Assembly (NCBI RefSeq): GCF_002903165.1
Contig: NZ_PPSK01000005.1
Span: forward strand, 124,001-188,000
Length of the DNA: 64,000 nt
Source of the DNA: Halopseudomonas oceani
GTDB taxonomy: Bacteria; Pseudomonadota; Gammaproteobacteria; Pseudomonadales; Pseudomonadaceae
Reading direction: 5' to 3'
The notes beneath the pieces were generated by a model that worked only from the letters and a program-made list of their open reading frames with translations, was not told where the DNA came from and did no database searches. Positions 56,517-64,000 of the stretch are shown piece by piece; within the stretch, counting starts at the first letter, position 1, and every line of letters starts with the position of its first letter. The translations under genes were made by a program, and so were the position numbers.

Positions 56517-57922
56517 CAATGGCTCCAGGTTCGGGCCAGCTTGAGCCCTTGAATAATCTGATCGTTGAATGAAGAAACGCCCATTCCGAGCAAGCTCGCG
56601 GTCAGCTCCAGTCCAGGCCATTGAGCGGCGGCGTCGCCAAGCTGGCGGCTGAAGTCCAACAGCGACTGATCGGCAAATGGCAACGCACCGCTCGCATCGA
56701 TACTGCGCAGCAGGCGGAAGTCTTCTGGCTGACTGATAACACCGAACTCGACCAGCTCCGCAAAGACCCTATTCTGCAATGCAGCATCATCCAGGCCAGG
56801 GTAAACGTGCTCGGCCCACTGTGGATTCAGCTCGACCGTCACTCGACAGAGAGGATCGTCAGTCCCGGCCGCGACATCCTGGTTGGTTACACGGTAAATG
56901 GCATACCGCTCATCCAACACCAACAGACAACTGTCCAGACTTAAGAGACTGGTTCTCGGAATCAGCCCGAAGCAGATCCGCACCGAGGCGCCCACGGGCG
57001 GCTTCTGCCCAATCCCAAGCAGCTCGGCTGCCCGCCCCTGAGCCAGGCCCATGACCAACACCGGGGCACGCCAACTACTGCCATCAACGGTCGTAACCAG
57101 CCCACCACAGGCCTCAGGTTCACAGCGCTCAAGCGGAGTCTCGACGAGGGTCACGCCGGCAGCGAGCATGCTCGCCTGCAACTCCCTGACGAACGCCCCG
57201 GTAAACCCCTCTTGCGCGGCGCGAAACGGATATTCTGGCAACCCGCAAGGCTCGCCCTGCAACGCCGCCTTGAGGGTCTCTGGGTAGTAGAGAGGCAGCC
57301 ACGCCAAGCGATGCCAGGGTGCCAGAATATCGCGACTGGAGCGGCGGGTTATCTTCTGCACCAGCCCTTCGAACAACGCGTGCAGCGGCGCGCCATGGTT
57401 TGCCAGCGAAGCCTCCTCATAGCTGACCCACTGATAGCCGGGCGTCAGCTTGCGAGAAGCGTGCAGCACGCCCGGATCGGGCAGCGCAGCCACAGCTTCA
57501 GCCAGCTCCGGGCGACAGGCAGCGGACGCAAAGTAATCAAGCCGGTTGGCAATCACAAAGTCAGGGTGGCGTTGCCCATCAAGCCATACTGACGGTGTAG
57601 GCACCGGCACCGTCGTCACAAACTGCCCGACATATTCGGCGACTACCGCCGCAAACCGCGCAGAATCGTTGCGGACCCGATCATCGTAGCCAGTTACATC
57701 CGTCGACTGTTCGCCACGCATCACCTGCTCAAACAGCACCATCCCGATATCGAAGTCGTAATTATCGATACGCATTCCGGTGAAATGGGCACCGGGACGC
57801 TTGCTATCGGTAAGCATGATTACCGAGCGCCCCTGCAAGGCGAGCTCTCGTCCAGCGACCATCAGGGCAAGATTGTTGCCCAGCAATACAACATCGGCGT
57901 CAGCAGAGTTTGGCATTGGCAT
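56516..57922 (-). CDS. FAD/NAD(P)-binding Rossmann protein, unassigned
   Basis: A 468-residue protein. The opening DVVLLGNNLALMVAGRELALQGRSVIMLTDS is a dinucleotide-binding beta-alpha-beta unit, but the Gly motif is degenerate (GNNLAL in place of GxGxxG). Later segments such as GLPEYPFRAAQEGFTGAFVREL and VETPLERCEPEACGGLVTTVDGSSW, then APVLVMGLAQG, are laid out like amine-oxidase / UDP-galactopyranose-mutase-type flavoproteins. CGGAG lies just upstream of ATG 57922. It sits between two methyltransferase genes with overlaps on both sides. I do not know its reaction; oxidation or ring modification of a nucleotide sugar or its acyl group is a guess. Confidence 0.6.
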   Translation of the reverse strand: MPMPNSADADVVLLGNNLALMVAGRELALQGRSVIMLTDSKRPGAHFTGMRIDNYDFDIGMVLFEQVMRGEQSTDVTGYDDRVRNDSARFAAVVAEYVGQFVTTVPVPTPSVWLDGQRHPDFVIANRLDYFASAACRPELAEAVAALPDPGVLHASRKLTPGYQWVSYEEASLANHGAPLHALFEGLVQKITRRSSRDILAPWHRLAWLPLYYPETLKAALQGEPCGLPEYPFRAAQEGFTGAFVRELQASMLAAGVTLVETPLERCEPEACGGLVTTVDGSSWRAPVLVMGLAQGRAAELLGIGQKPPVGASVRICFGLIPRTSLLSLDSCLLVLDERYAIYRVTNQDVAAGTDDPLCRVTVELNPQWAEHVYPGLDDAALQNRVFAELVEFGVISQPEDFRLLRSIDASGALPFADQSLLDFSRQLGDAAAQWPGLELTASLLGMGVSSFNDQIIQGLKLARTWSH

Positions 57923-58634
57923 ATATCTCCGAACCGAACGCCGGCAATCGCCGGCACAGTTTGAACAAGCCTTCTAGGTGGTCAGCAGTCAGCATCCCCT
58001 GATCAACCAGCTGCTGCATCTGCGCATGGGTAAACGGCTTAATGAAAAAACTGCCACTGTCCTGGACTGCAAAACCGTTGGCCTCAAGCAACGACTGCAA
58101 CGACTCCTGGCTGAAAGTGCTGTGCTGCTGCATGCGGGTCTGAGTGCCGGATAGAGTAAAGGGGTCTTCAATCAGCCCCATTTCGACCGCCAGCAGGCGG
58201 TGAATCGAATACGCATTGGGCACGTTGAAATGCACCAGCGTGTCAGTACCGCAGATCCGTCTGACCGCAGCCAACAGCGCCTCAGGATGCTCAACCTCAT
58301 GCAACAGACTGCTGACAATGACCATATCGGGTTCGCCATCGAGCTGATCGGCAACGTCTTCCAGACGCCCCTCCAGGACATGCACACGAGGGTCATCAGC
58401 CGACAGGACACGGGCGTTGGAGGCAAACTCGGCGGCCGGCTCGACCACCGTGATCACCTCTGAACCAGTCCAGTCACAGAACAACGGGCGCAATCCACAA
58501 CCCACTTCCACCAGCCGTCGCGGCTCGCAGGCGGCGATCTGCTCCAGAACCACGCGCCGCCGGAACGACAGTTGCGTCGCCTCGAACGGCAACGCGTGAT
58601 AGTCCTGTTGATACTGCTGCAAGTCACGACTCAA
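57900..58634 (-). CDS. Class I SAM-dependent methyltransferase
   Basis: A 244-residue methyltransferase. SAM motif I is RLVEVGCGLRPLF, followed by an acidic residue at the next strand end (VITVVEPAAEFA) and VIVSSLLHEVEHPEALLAAV. Its C-terminal half (FNVPNAYSIHRLLAVEMGLIE) parallels the [21 protein letters not shown] stretch of the other methyltransferase in the operon, so the two are paralogues with different N-terminal details. It overlaps the FAD-type gene by 23 bases and the upstream acyltransferase by 11 bases. Confidence 0.85.
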   Translation of the reverse strand: MSRDLQQYQQDYHALPFEATQLSFRRRVVLEQIAACEPRRLVEVGCGLRPLFCDWTGSEVITVVEPAAEFASNARVLSADDPRVHVLEGRLEDVADQLDGEPDMVIVSSLLHEVEHPEALLAAVRRICGTDTLVHFNVPNAYSIHRLLAVEMGLIEDPFTLSGTQTRMQQHSTFSQESLQSLLEANGFAVQDSGSFFIKPFTHAQMQQLVDQGMLTADHLEGLFKLCRRLPAFGSEIYANAKLC

Positions 58635-59541
58635 GGGTTTTCTCCAGTCTGAATTTCAGCGAAGCCTCGCAGCCGAGCCCCCGCTTAAAGCGAATCAGGC
58701 CGTGATTGGCCTGACCGTCAGCGCTTGCAGTACCAATATCGAGCAGGGCGATGGCCTGCTGTTGACAGTATTCATAGATGGCACTGGCAAGCAGGGTTAT
58801 GGGGCTAAACTGGGAAAACGCCGCCTCATCGCCCCAATAGAAAACATAAAGCACTTCAGGCGACACCCGCAGACACACCGCCGATGCGACCATCTGCTGT
58901 GCAGCATGACAAGCAAACAACTGAACCTGCTCCGGGAAAAGCACCTGCATCTGGGTAAGTTGCGCGAGGGTCATGGTCATTGGATACCCTTTGCCCAACC
59001 GGTTGCGCGCTATCACCTGATAAATTGCCGGCAGCTCAGTCGGCTCTGCCATTCTGGCGGCAAAGCCCTCACGCTGGCACTTGTTCAAGCGCTTTCGATT
59101 AGCATAATTGAGGTGTTCCAGCAGCGGCCTGGTGTCCACGTCAATCGCATAGTTGGCATCGCAGAGCGATTCGGTGAAGCCCAAAGAGCGCAACACAAAA
59201 AACTGCTCCGCGGCCCGTTCCTCGGCGTGCGCCATGGGGGGCAACAGTATTTCCAGGCGCTCAACACCCTGTCGGTGCAGATATTCCAGTACCGCAACCA
59301 GAAACGCCTCAAGCTCCTGCACGCTAACGTCCGCAAAGAAGCTAACCCCACCATAGGTACCGCGTCGCGGGGACCGCCAGCAACCGGGGTTTACCTCGCT
59401 GGCATGCAGGCACATGACCGCGCGCCCTTTGAGAACCCATTGGAAAAAGCAGGCATTGTCCGGCGCATGCAAACGGAAGAATGCCTCGGTATTAAACAGC
59501 CTGTCCTGTGGCTGGCTCACAAACTGATTAACGCTCAGCAC
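58624..59541 (-). CDS. FemAB/GNAT-type acyltransferase
   Basis: A 305-residue protein with duplicated GNAT-like halves of the FemAB/BioF2-like family. The C-terminal half shows AACHAAQQMVASAVCLRVSPEVLYVFYWGDEAAFSQFSP-like order and LLDIGTASADGQANHGLIRFKRGLG, the conserved block before the C-terminus. Such proteins transfer acyl or aminoacyl groups to amines. As first gene of this operon, it may acylate the amino group placed by FdtB. It starts at 59541, divergent from rmlB. Donor and acceptor are inferred from context. Confidence 0.7.
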   Translation of the reverse strand: MLSVNQFVSQPQDRLFNTEAFFRLHAPDNACFFQWVLKGRAVMCLHASEVNPGCWRSPRRGTYGGVSFFADVSVQELEAFLVAVLEYLHRQGVERLEILLPPMAHAEERAAEQFFVLRSLGFTESLCDANYAIDVDTRPLLEHLNYANRKRLNKCQREGFAARMAEPTELPAIYQVIARNRLGKGYPMTMTLAQLTQMQVLFPEQVQLFACHAAQQMVASAVCLRVSPEVLYVFYWGDEAAFSQFSPITLLASAIYEYCQQQAIALLDIGTASADGQANHGLIRFKRGLGCEASLKFRLEKTLES

Positions 59542-59674
59542 ACGCCACCTCCGGCGTCCGGAATTCTTTACATCGACTTATCATCTACCAACAATCCATG
59601 GGCTGCCTGACATAAACTGCGTAACGACCAAAACCTGACACTTAACATCCGATTTGGTAAGGGAGGCAATTATC

Positions 59675-60772
59675 TTGCCAGCCAACAGCAACAGCCCTGC
59701 TCGCAAACTGTTAATCACCGGTGGCGCCGGCTTCATAGGTTCTGCCGTAGTCCGCACTCTGCTGGCAAGTACAGCTCATCAGGTACTGAACGTCGACAAA
59801 CTGACATATGCTGGCAACCTGAACTCACTTCCGGGTGCCACTGAGTCGCCGCGTTACCGATTCGCCCAGCAGGACATCACCGACCAGGCGGCAATGAGCC
59901 TGCTGTTACAGGAATTTCAGCCGGACATCGTCATGCACCTGGCTGCCGAGTCGCACGTTGACCGCTCCATCGACGGCCCCAACGAGTTTATTCAGACCAA
60001 TATCGTCGGCACCTACAACCTGCTGGAAGCCTGTCGCGGCTACTGGCAAGGCCTGTCACAAGAGCACCAGGCCCGCTTTCGCTTTCACCACGTTTCGACC
60101 GACGAAGTGTACGGCGACCTCGAAGGTGACGAAGATCTGTTCCGCGAGACCACGGCCTACGCACCCAGCTCCCCTTATTCCGCCAGCAAGGCAGCCTCTG
60201 ACCACCTAGTGCGTGCGTGGCAACGCACCTTCGGTCTGCCGACAGTCATAACCAACTGCTCCAATAACTACGGCCCCTACCACTTCCCGGAAAAGCTGAT
60301 CCCGCACATCATTCTCAACGCGCTCCAAGGAAAGTCCCTGCCGGTGTACGGCGACGGCGCTCAGGTGCGCGACTGGCTGTATGTCGAAGACCACGCCAGG
60401 GCGCTGATTGAGGTCGCAACCCGAGGAGAAGTTGGCCAGACCTACAACATCGGCGGGCACAACGAGAAACGCAATATCGAGGTAGTCGAAACGCTGTGTG
60501 CGCTGCTAGACGAGCTGGCGTCCGCTGAACGGCCTGCACAGATCACCAGCTATCGTGAGTTGATTACATTCGTCAAAGATCGACCCGGGCATGACCGACG
60601 CTACGCCATCGACGCGTCAAAAATTCAGCGCGAGCTAGGCTGGGTACCACAGGAAACCTTTGAAAGCGGCATCCGCAAGACCGTGGAATGGTATTTGCTT
60701 AACCGACGATGGTGGCAAGATGTTCTCAACGGCAACTACAAGTTGAACAGGCTCGGCAACACCGAACACTGA
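59675..60772 (+). CDS. rmlB: dTDP-glucose 4,6-dehydratase
   Basis: A 365-residue extended SDR. The start is TTG 59675 ([17 protein letters not shown]), with GGGAGG eight bases upstream; a TTG at 59654 would include the ribosome site. Motifs: GGAGFIGS for NAD+, the STDEVYG block with the catalytic Asp-Glu, and YSASKAASD (Tyr-x3-Lys). It converts dTDP-glucose to dTDP-4-keto-6-deoxyglucose, the branch point shared by RmlC/RmlD (rhamnose) and FdtA/FdtB (amino sugar) of this window. First gene of rmlBACD. Confidence 0.97.
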   Translation: MPANSNSPARKLLITGGAGFIGSAVVRTLLASTAHQVLNVDKLTYAGNLNSLPGATESPRYRFAQQDITDQAAMSLLLQEFQPDIVMHLAAESHVDRSIDGPNEFIQTNIVGTYNLLEACRGYWQGLSQEHQARFRFHHVSTDEVYGDLEGDEDLFRETTAYAPSSPYSASKAASDHLVRAWQRTFGLPTVITNCSNNYGPYHFPEKLIPHIILNALQGKSLPVYGDGAQVRDWLYVEDHARALIEVATRGEVGQTYNIGGHNEKRNIEVVETLCALLDELASAERPAQITSYRELITFVKDRPGHDRRYAIDASKIQRELGWVPQETFESGIRKTVEWYLLNRRWWQDVLNGNYKLNRLGNTEH

Positions 60773-60793
60773 CTCCAACAACAGGAAACGCGC

Positions 60794-61672
60794 ATGAAAG
60801 GCATCATTCTGGCTGGCGGCTCCGGTACTCGGCTGCACCCGATCACCCGCGGTGTTTCCAAGCAACTGCTGCCTATCTACGACAAGCCGATGATCTACTA
60901 CCCGCTGTCAGTACTTATGCTCGCTGGCATTCGGGAAATCCTGATCATATCCACACCGCAGGACCTTCCGAATTTCCGCAACCTGTTGGGTGACGGCAGC
61001 GACTTCGGCATCCAGCTGAGCTACGCAGAACAACCCTCACCCGACGGGCTCGCCCAAGCTTTTCTGATCGGCGAGCAGTTCATTGGCGACAGCAACGTAT
61101 GCCTGATTCTTGGCGACAACATTTTCTACGGTTACGGCTTCAGTTCCATGCTCAAGGAGGCTTCGGCACGTGCAACAGGCGCCACGGTTTTTGGCTACCA
61201 CGTCAGCGATCCGGAGCGCTTCGGTGTCGTTGAGTTCGATGCCGGCGGCACCGCCATATCGATTGAGGAAAAACCTGCAACGCCAAAGTCCAACTATGCT
61301 GTTACCGGGCTCTACTTCTATGACAACGACGTGATAGAGATCGCCCGCAACATCAAGCCCTCCGCCCGTGGAGAACTTGAAATAACCGATGTCAATATGG
61401 CCTACCTGCGCCGTGGCGATCTCAAGGTCAGCCTGTTGGGGCGTGGCTTTGCCTGGCTGGACACCGGAACCCACGACTCACTGATGGATGCCAGCGCCTT
61501 TGTCCAGACCATTGAAGCGCGCCAGGGATTGAAGGTGGCCTGCCTTGAGGAAGTCGCCTTTCGCCAGGGCTGGTTATCGGCGGAGAAGCTTGAAGCAGAG
61601 GCCACTGCCCTGAGCAAGACGGGCTACGGCCAGTACCTGCTCCGCCTGCTACAGCAGGAAGGCGATCAATGA
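60794..61672 (+). CDS. rmlA: Glucose-1-phosphate thymidylyltransferase
   Basis: A 292-residue nucleotidyltransferase with the [20 protein letters not shown] signature, [24 protein letters not shown] and the [16 protein letters not shown] end. It makes dTDP-glucose from glucose-1-phosphate and dTTP and is feedback-inhibited by dTDP-rhamnose in known enzymes. ACAGGAAA precedes the ATG; a 21-base gap follows rmlB. It ends overlapping rmlC (ATGA). Confidence 0.97.
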   Translation: MKGIILAGGSGTRLHPITRGVSKQLLPIYDKPMIYYPLSVLMLAGIREILIISTPQDLPNFRNLLGDGSDFGIQLSYAEQPSPDGLAQAFLIGEQFIGDSNVCLILGDNIFYGYGFSSMLKEASARATGATVFGYHVSDPERFGVVEFDAGGTAISIEEKPATPKSNYAVTGLYFYDNDVIEIARNIKPSARGELEITDVNMAYLRRGDLKVSLLGRGFAWLDTGTHDSLMDASAFVQTIEARQGLKVACLEEVAFRQGWLSAEKLEAEATALSKTGYGQYLLRLLQQEGDQ

Positions 61673-62214
61673 AAGTACAGCAGACAACACTGCCTGGAGT
61701 CCTGTTGCTGCAACCCCAGACATTTGGTGACGAGCGCGGCTTCTTCCTGGAGAGCTTCCAGAGCCAGCGCTATCGCGACATCGGCATCGAGCTGCCCTTT
61801 GTTCAAGACAACCATTCGCGATCGGGCCGAGGCGTGCTTCGTGGTCTGCACTTCCAGCGTACCCGGCCACAGGGCAAGTTGGTGCGCGTAAGCCGTGGCA
61901 GTGTATTCGACGTTGTAGTCGACATTAATCCCCAGTCAGCGACCTTCGGCCAGCACGTCGCCGCCACGCTCTCCGACGAAAACCACCTGCAGATGTGGAT
62001 TCCGCCCGGCTACGCCCATGGTTTTTGCGTCACCAGCGATGTCGCCGACTTTGAATACAAGTGCACCGACTATTACCTGCCGAGCGACGAAGGGGGCGTT
62101 TTGTGGAGCGATCCCGAACTGGCCATCGAGTGGCCGGTAGCCGACCCCATATTGTCTGACAAGGACCGCAACCACCCACTTTTGCGCGCTCTGATTCAGA
62201 CCGAGAATACTTGA
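61669..62214 (+). CDS. rmlC: dTDP-4-dehydrorhamnose 3,5-epimerase
   Basis: A 181-residue cupin epimerase. [34 protein letters not shown] (catalytic His), [18 protein letters not shown] and [10 protein letters not shown] are the family landmarks. It epimerises dTDP-4-keto-6-deoxyglucose at C3 and C5. Sandwiched with overlaps between rmlA and rmlD. Confidence 0.97.
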   Translation: MKVQQTTLPGVLLLQPQTFGDERGFFLESFQSQRYRDIGIELPFVQDNHSRSGRGVLRGLHFQRTRPQGKLVRVSRGSVFDVVVDINPQSATFGQHVAATLSDENHLQMWIPPGYAHGFCVTSDVADFEYKCTDYYLPSDEGGVLWSDPELAIEWPVADPILSDKDRNHPLLRALIQTENT

Positions 62215-63092
62215 TGCGGGTATTGCTGATTGGCGGAAGCGGACAGGTCGGGCAGGCCCTGCTGGACTGCAAACCTGATGCGGTAGAGTGCATTGCACCA
62301 CACTCTACCGAGTTGAACCTGGAGAACAGAGAGCAGGTCCGCCAATGGATTGCTCACACGCGCCCGCATTTGATCATCAATGCGGCCGCCTACACCGCAG
62401 TGGACAACGCAGAAGGTGAACCTGAGCGTGCATTTCAGATCAACGCTGCGGCTGTAGCGGCCCTGGCAGCGGCCGCTGCCGAAGCCAATGCCAGGCTGTT
62501 CCAGCTGTCAACCGACTATGTTTTTGACGGCAACGCTGAGGCGCCCTATCCGGAAACAGCGGCCTGTCATCCACTCAGCGTCTATGGCGCCAGCAAGCTG
62601 GCAGGTGAGGAAGCGGTTCTGGAGCTGGGCAGGGCCGGCCTGGTAATGCGCACCAGCTGGGTCTTCAGCTCGCATGGCAGCAACTTTGTCAAAACCATGC
62701 TGCGACTCGGTGCCGAGCGCAAGGAGCTCGGCGTAGTGGACGATCAAATCGGCGGCCCGACTCCTGCTGGGGCCATTGCCACGGCGCTCTGGCAACTGGC
62801 CGACCACGAGAACGCCAGCGGCATCTACCATCTGAGCGGGACACCCAGCTGCAGCTGGTACACCTTTGCCGGTCAGATATTCGCCGACGCCACCGCCTGC
62901 AGACTATTACCCCAGAGCCCGGCGCTGTCTCCCATCACCAGTGCACAGTTCCCGACCGCGGCCCGTCGCCCCGGCTGGTCGGTACTCGACTGCAGCAAGC
63001 TGAAACTCGAATGCGGTATCACGCAGCCTGACTGGCGGCCAGCGCTAAGGGCGATGATCGAGGAGTTGGCCAGTCAACAGGCTGTTGAATGA
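62214..63092 (+). CDS. rmlD: dTDP-4-dehydrorhamnose reductase
   Basis: A 292-residue SDR. GGSGQVG at the N-terminus, INAAAYTAVDNAEGEPERAF, STDYVFDG and YGASKLAGEEAVL define RmlD, which reduces the 4-keto group to give dTDP-L-rhamnose. ATG 62214 overlaps the rmlC stop as TGATG; a TTG one codon earlier is possible. Last gene of rmlBACD; rhlA starts 122 bases later on the same strand. Confidence 0.96.
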   Translation: MRVLLIGGSGQVGQALLDCKPDAVECIAPHSTELNLENREQVRQWIAHTRPHLIINAAAYTAVDNAEGEPERAFQINAAAVAALAAAAAEANARLFQLSTDYVFDGNAEAPYPETAACHPLSVYGASKLAGEEAVLELGRAGLVMRTSWVFSSHGSNFVKTMLRLGAERKELGVVDDQIGGPTPAGAIATALWQLADHENASGIYHLSGTPSCSWYTFAGQIFADATACRLLPQSPALSPITSAQFPTAARRPGWSVLDCSKLKLECGITQPDWRPALRAMIEELASQQAVE

Positions 63093-63214
63093 CACCCTGA
63101 TGAACACAGACAAACGGCAACCTGATGCAACGCCCCTGTCATCTGCCTGGGGTTAGCTGGGGGCACTCCGGTCGGCGCACCGCGTCGGCAACCCCTACTG
63201 ACATCGAGGTGCCC
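63093..63214 (+). other. rmlD-rhlA intergenic region
   Basis: 122 bases. The rhlA ribosome site GAGGT is at 63206-63210. I see no convincing lux-type palindrome (the RhlR/LasR box upstream of P. aeruginosa rhlA) and no RpoN site, and no obvious terminator after rmlD, so rhlA may be partly co-transcribed with rml. Confidence 0.45.
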
Positions 63215-64000
63215 ATGTACGCTGAGAAAGCTGTTATTCGCGTGCACCGTGATTTGCAGGTGCACACCTGGTTTTACCCCAATCCCGCCAGCGAGACGAC
63301 CATCATCCTGGTCAACGGCTCGCTGGCAACCAGTGCATCCTTCGGCCAGACCCTGCGTTATCTGCAGCCGCTGTGCAATGTGGTGCTGTTCGACCAGCCG
63401 TACAGCGGTCACTCGCGCCCGCACAACCCCTCGCTGCCGTTGATCGGCAAGGAAGATGAAGCACTGATCCTGCTCGACCTGATAGAACACTTCCAGGCCG
63501 ATCAGGTCATGTCGTTCTCGTGGGGAGGCGTGGCCACCATGCTGGCGCTGGCGCAACGGCCGTCACGTATTCAGCGTGCCGTCATCTCCTCTTTCTCGCC
63601 CATACTCAACCCGCACATGCAGGACTACCTGACGCGCGGCAAGACGCATTTGGCAGCCTGTGATCGACAGGCTATCGCCCTGCTGATCAACGATACCATC
63701 GGCGAACATCTACCTTCGCTGTACAAGCGTTGCAATTTCCGTCATGTCAGCAGCCTGGATGAACACGAATACAGCCAGATGCTGTTCCACATACGTCAGG
63801 TACTGGAGCTCGACGCAGGGCAGTACATGAGCTGCGTGCGCAACATCGACATTCCGCTATTGTTCATCAATGGCGCATGGGACAAGTACACCAGCGTGGA
63901 GGATGCCCGCAGCTTTGGTCGGTTGGCGACCAACGCGCGCTTCGTGAGCGTCGCGCATACGGGGCACTTTCTGGAGATGGAGCATAAAACAGCGATGCAG
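63215..64000 (+). CDS. rhlA: RhlA, 3-(3-hydroxyalkanoyloxy)alkanoic acid synthase, 3'-truncated by window edge
   Basis: The frame is open from ATG 63215 to the last base (262 codons), so the C-terminus is outside the window. It is an alpha/beta-hydrolase-fold acyltransferase. The triad falls at exactly the P. aeruginosa RhlA numbers: Ser102 (FSWGG), Asp223 (INGAWDKYT) and His251 (HTGHFLEME). LVNGSLATSASF and VVLFDQPYSGHSRPHNP also match closely. RhlA joins two 3-hydroxyacyl groups into the HAA lipid of rhamnolipids. Its place right after rmlBACD links lipid and sugar supply. rhlB, the rhamnosyltransferase, would be expected downstream but is not in view. Confidence 0.93.
   Translation, partial: MYAEKAVIRVHRDLQVHTWFYPNPASETTIILVNGSLATSASFGQTLRYLQPLCNVVLFDQPYSGHSRPHNPSLPLIGKEDEALILLDLIEHFQADQVMSFSWGGVATMLALAQRPSRIQRAVISSFSPILNPHMQDYLTRGKTHLAACDRQAIALLINDTIGEHLPSLYKRCNFRHVSSLDEHEYSQMLFHIRQVLELDAGQYMSCVRNIDIPLLFINGAWDKYTSVEDARSFGRLATNARFVSVAHTGHFLEMEHKTAMQ

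Noticed and set aside
63093-63214. Possible lux/las box (around CTGTCATCTGCCTGGGG) upstream of rhlA
   Set aside because: The two halves are not a convincing palindrome and do not fit the consensus closely; reported only as absence of a clear box.

Overview
The window looks like a chromosomal segment of a halotolerant, probably marine or saline, member of the Pseudomonadaceae (the Halopseudomonas / P. stutzeri-like part of the group). Three things point there. The flagellar block fliC-flaG-fliD-fliS-fleQ-fleSR-fliEFGHIJ-(hsbA-hsbR-hptB)-fliK-fliLMNOPQR-flhB has the Pseudomonas layout. RhlG-, RhlA- and SpeA-type proteins are very close in sequence to those I know from P. aeruginosa. An ectoine operon with its dedicated aspartokinase indicates osmoadaptation. 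No rRNA, tRNA, CRISPR array, insertion sequence or prophage is visible.

Layout. 1-5.2 kb: end of a LysR regulator, a DUF4168 periplasmic protein, a histidine kinase / sigma-54 response regulator pair, an unknown small protein and a rhodanese. 5.4-9.2 kb: a lysophospholipid-type acyltransferase and a Cache/GAF/HD-GYP protein. 9.4-11.8 kb: a tight operon of a soluble epoxide hydrolase, an SDR-like protein with the full halohydrin dehalogenase signature, and an unassigned protein, which together look like a haloalcohol/epoxide pathway. 11.8-14.7 kb: speA and, divergently, rhlG. 14.9-19.0 kb: ectA-ectB-ectC, a 317-base structured gap where ectD often sits, then ask_ect and a strong terminator. 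19.1-23.2 kb: a CPA2 cation/proton antiporter, two alpha/beta hydrolases and a SIMPL protein. 23.3-25.1 kb: pomA-pomB, a stator of the sodium (Vibrio Pom) type, tail to tail with flhB.

25.1-49.8 kb is one long minus-strand flagellar region. Upstream of fleS, fliE, fliL, fliK and fliD I find good -24/-12 (RpoN) sites. fleQ has a sigma-70 site, and fliC and the second fliS carry FliA-type GCCGATA elements. This fits the FleQ -> FleSR -> FliA cascade. The hsbA-hsbR-hptB signalling genes lie inside the cluster.

49.8-59.5 kb is, by position and content, a flagellin glycosylation locus reading toward fliC. It has a 1440-residue five-module glycosyltransferase, FdtA/FdtB-type enzymes for a dTDP-3-amino-3,6-dideoxyhexose, two methyltransferases, an FAD/NAD-type protein and a FemAB/GNAT-type acyltransferase. 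Divergently, 59.7-63.1 kb holds rmlBACD (dTDP-L-rhamnose), followed by rhlA, which runs off the window. RhlA makes the lipid half of rhamnolipids, so one nucleotide-sugar supply (RmlA/RmlB) could serve both flagellin glycan and rhamnolipid. Several genes here (ectA, pomA, fdtA, rmlB) appear to start at TTG behind a good Shine-Dalgarno sequence.
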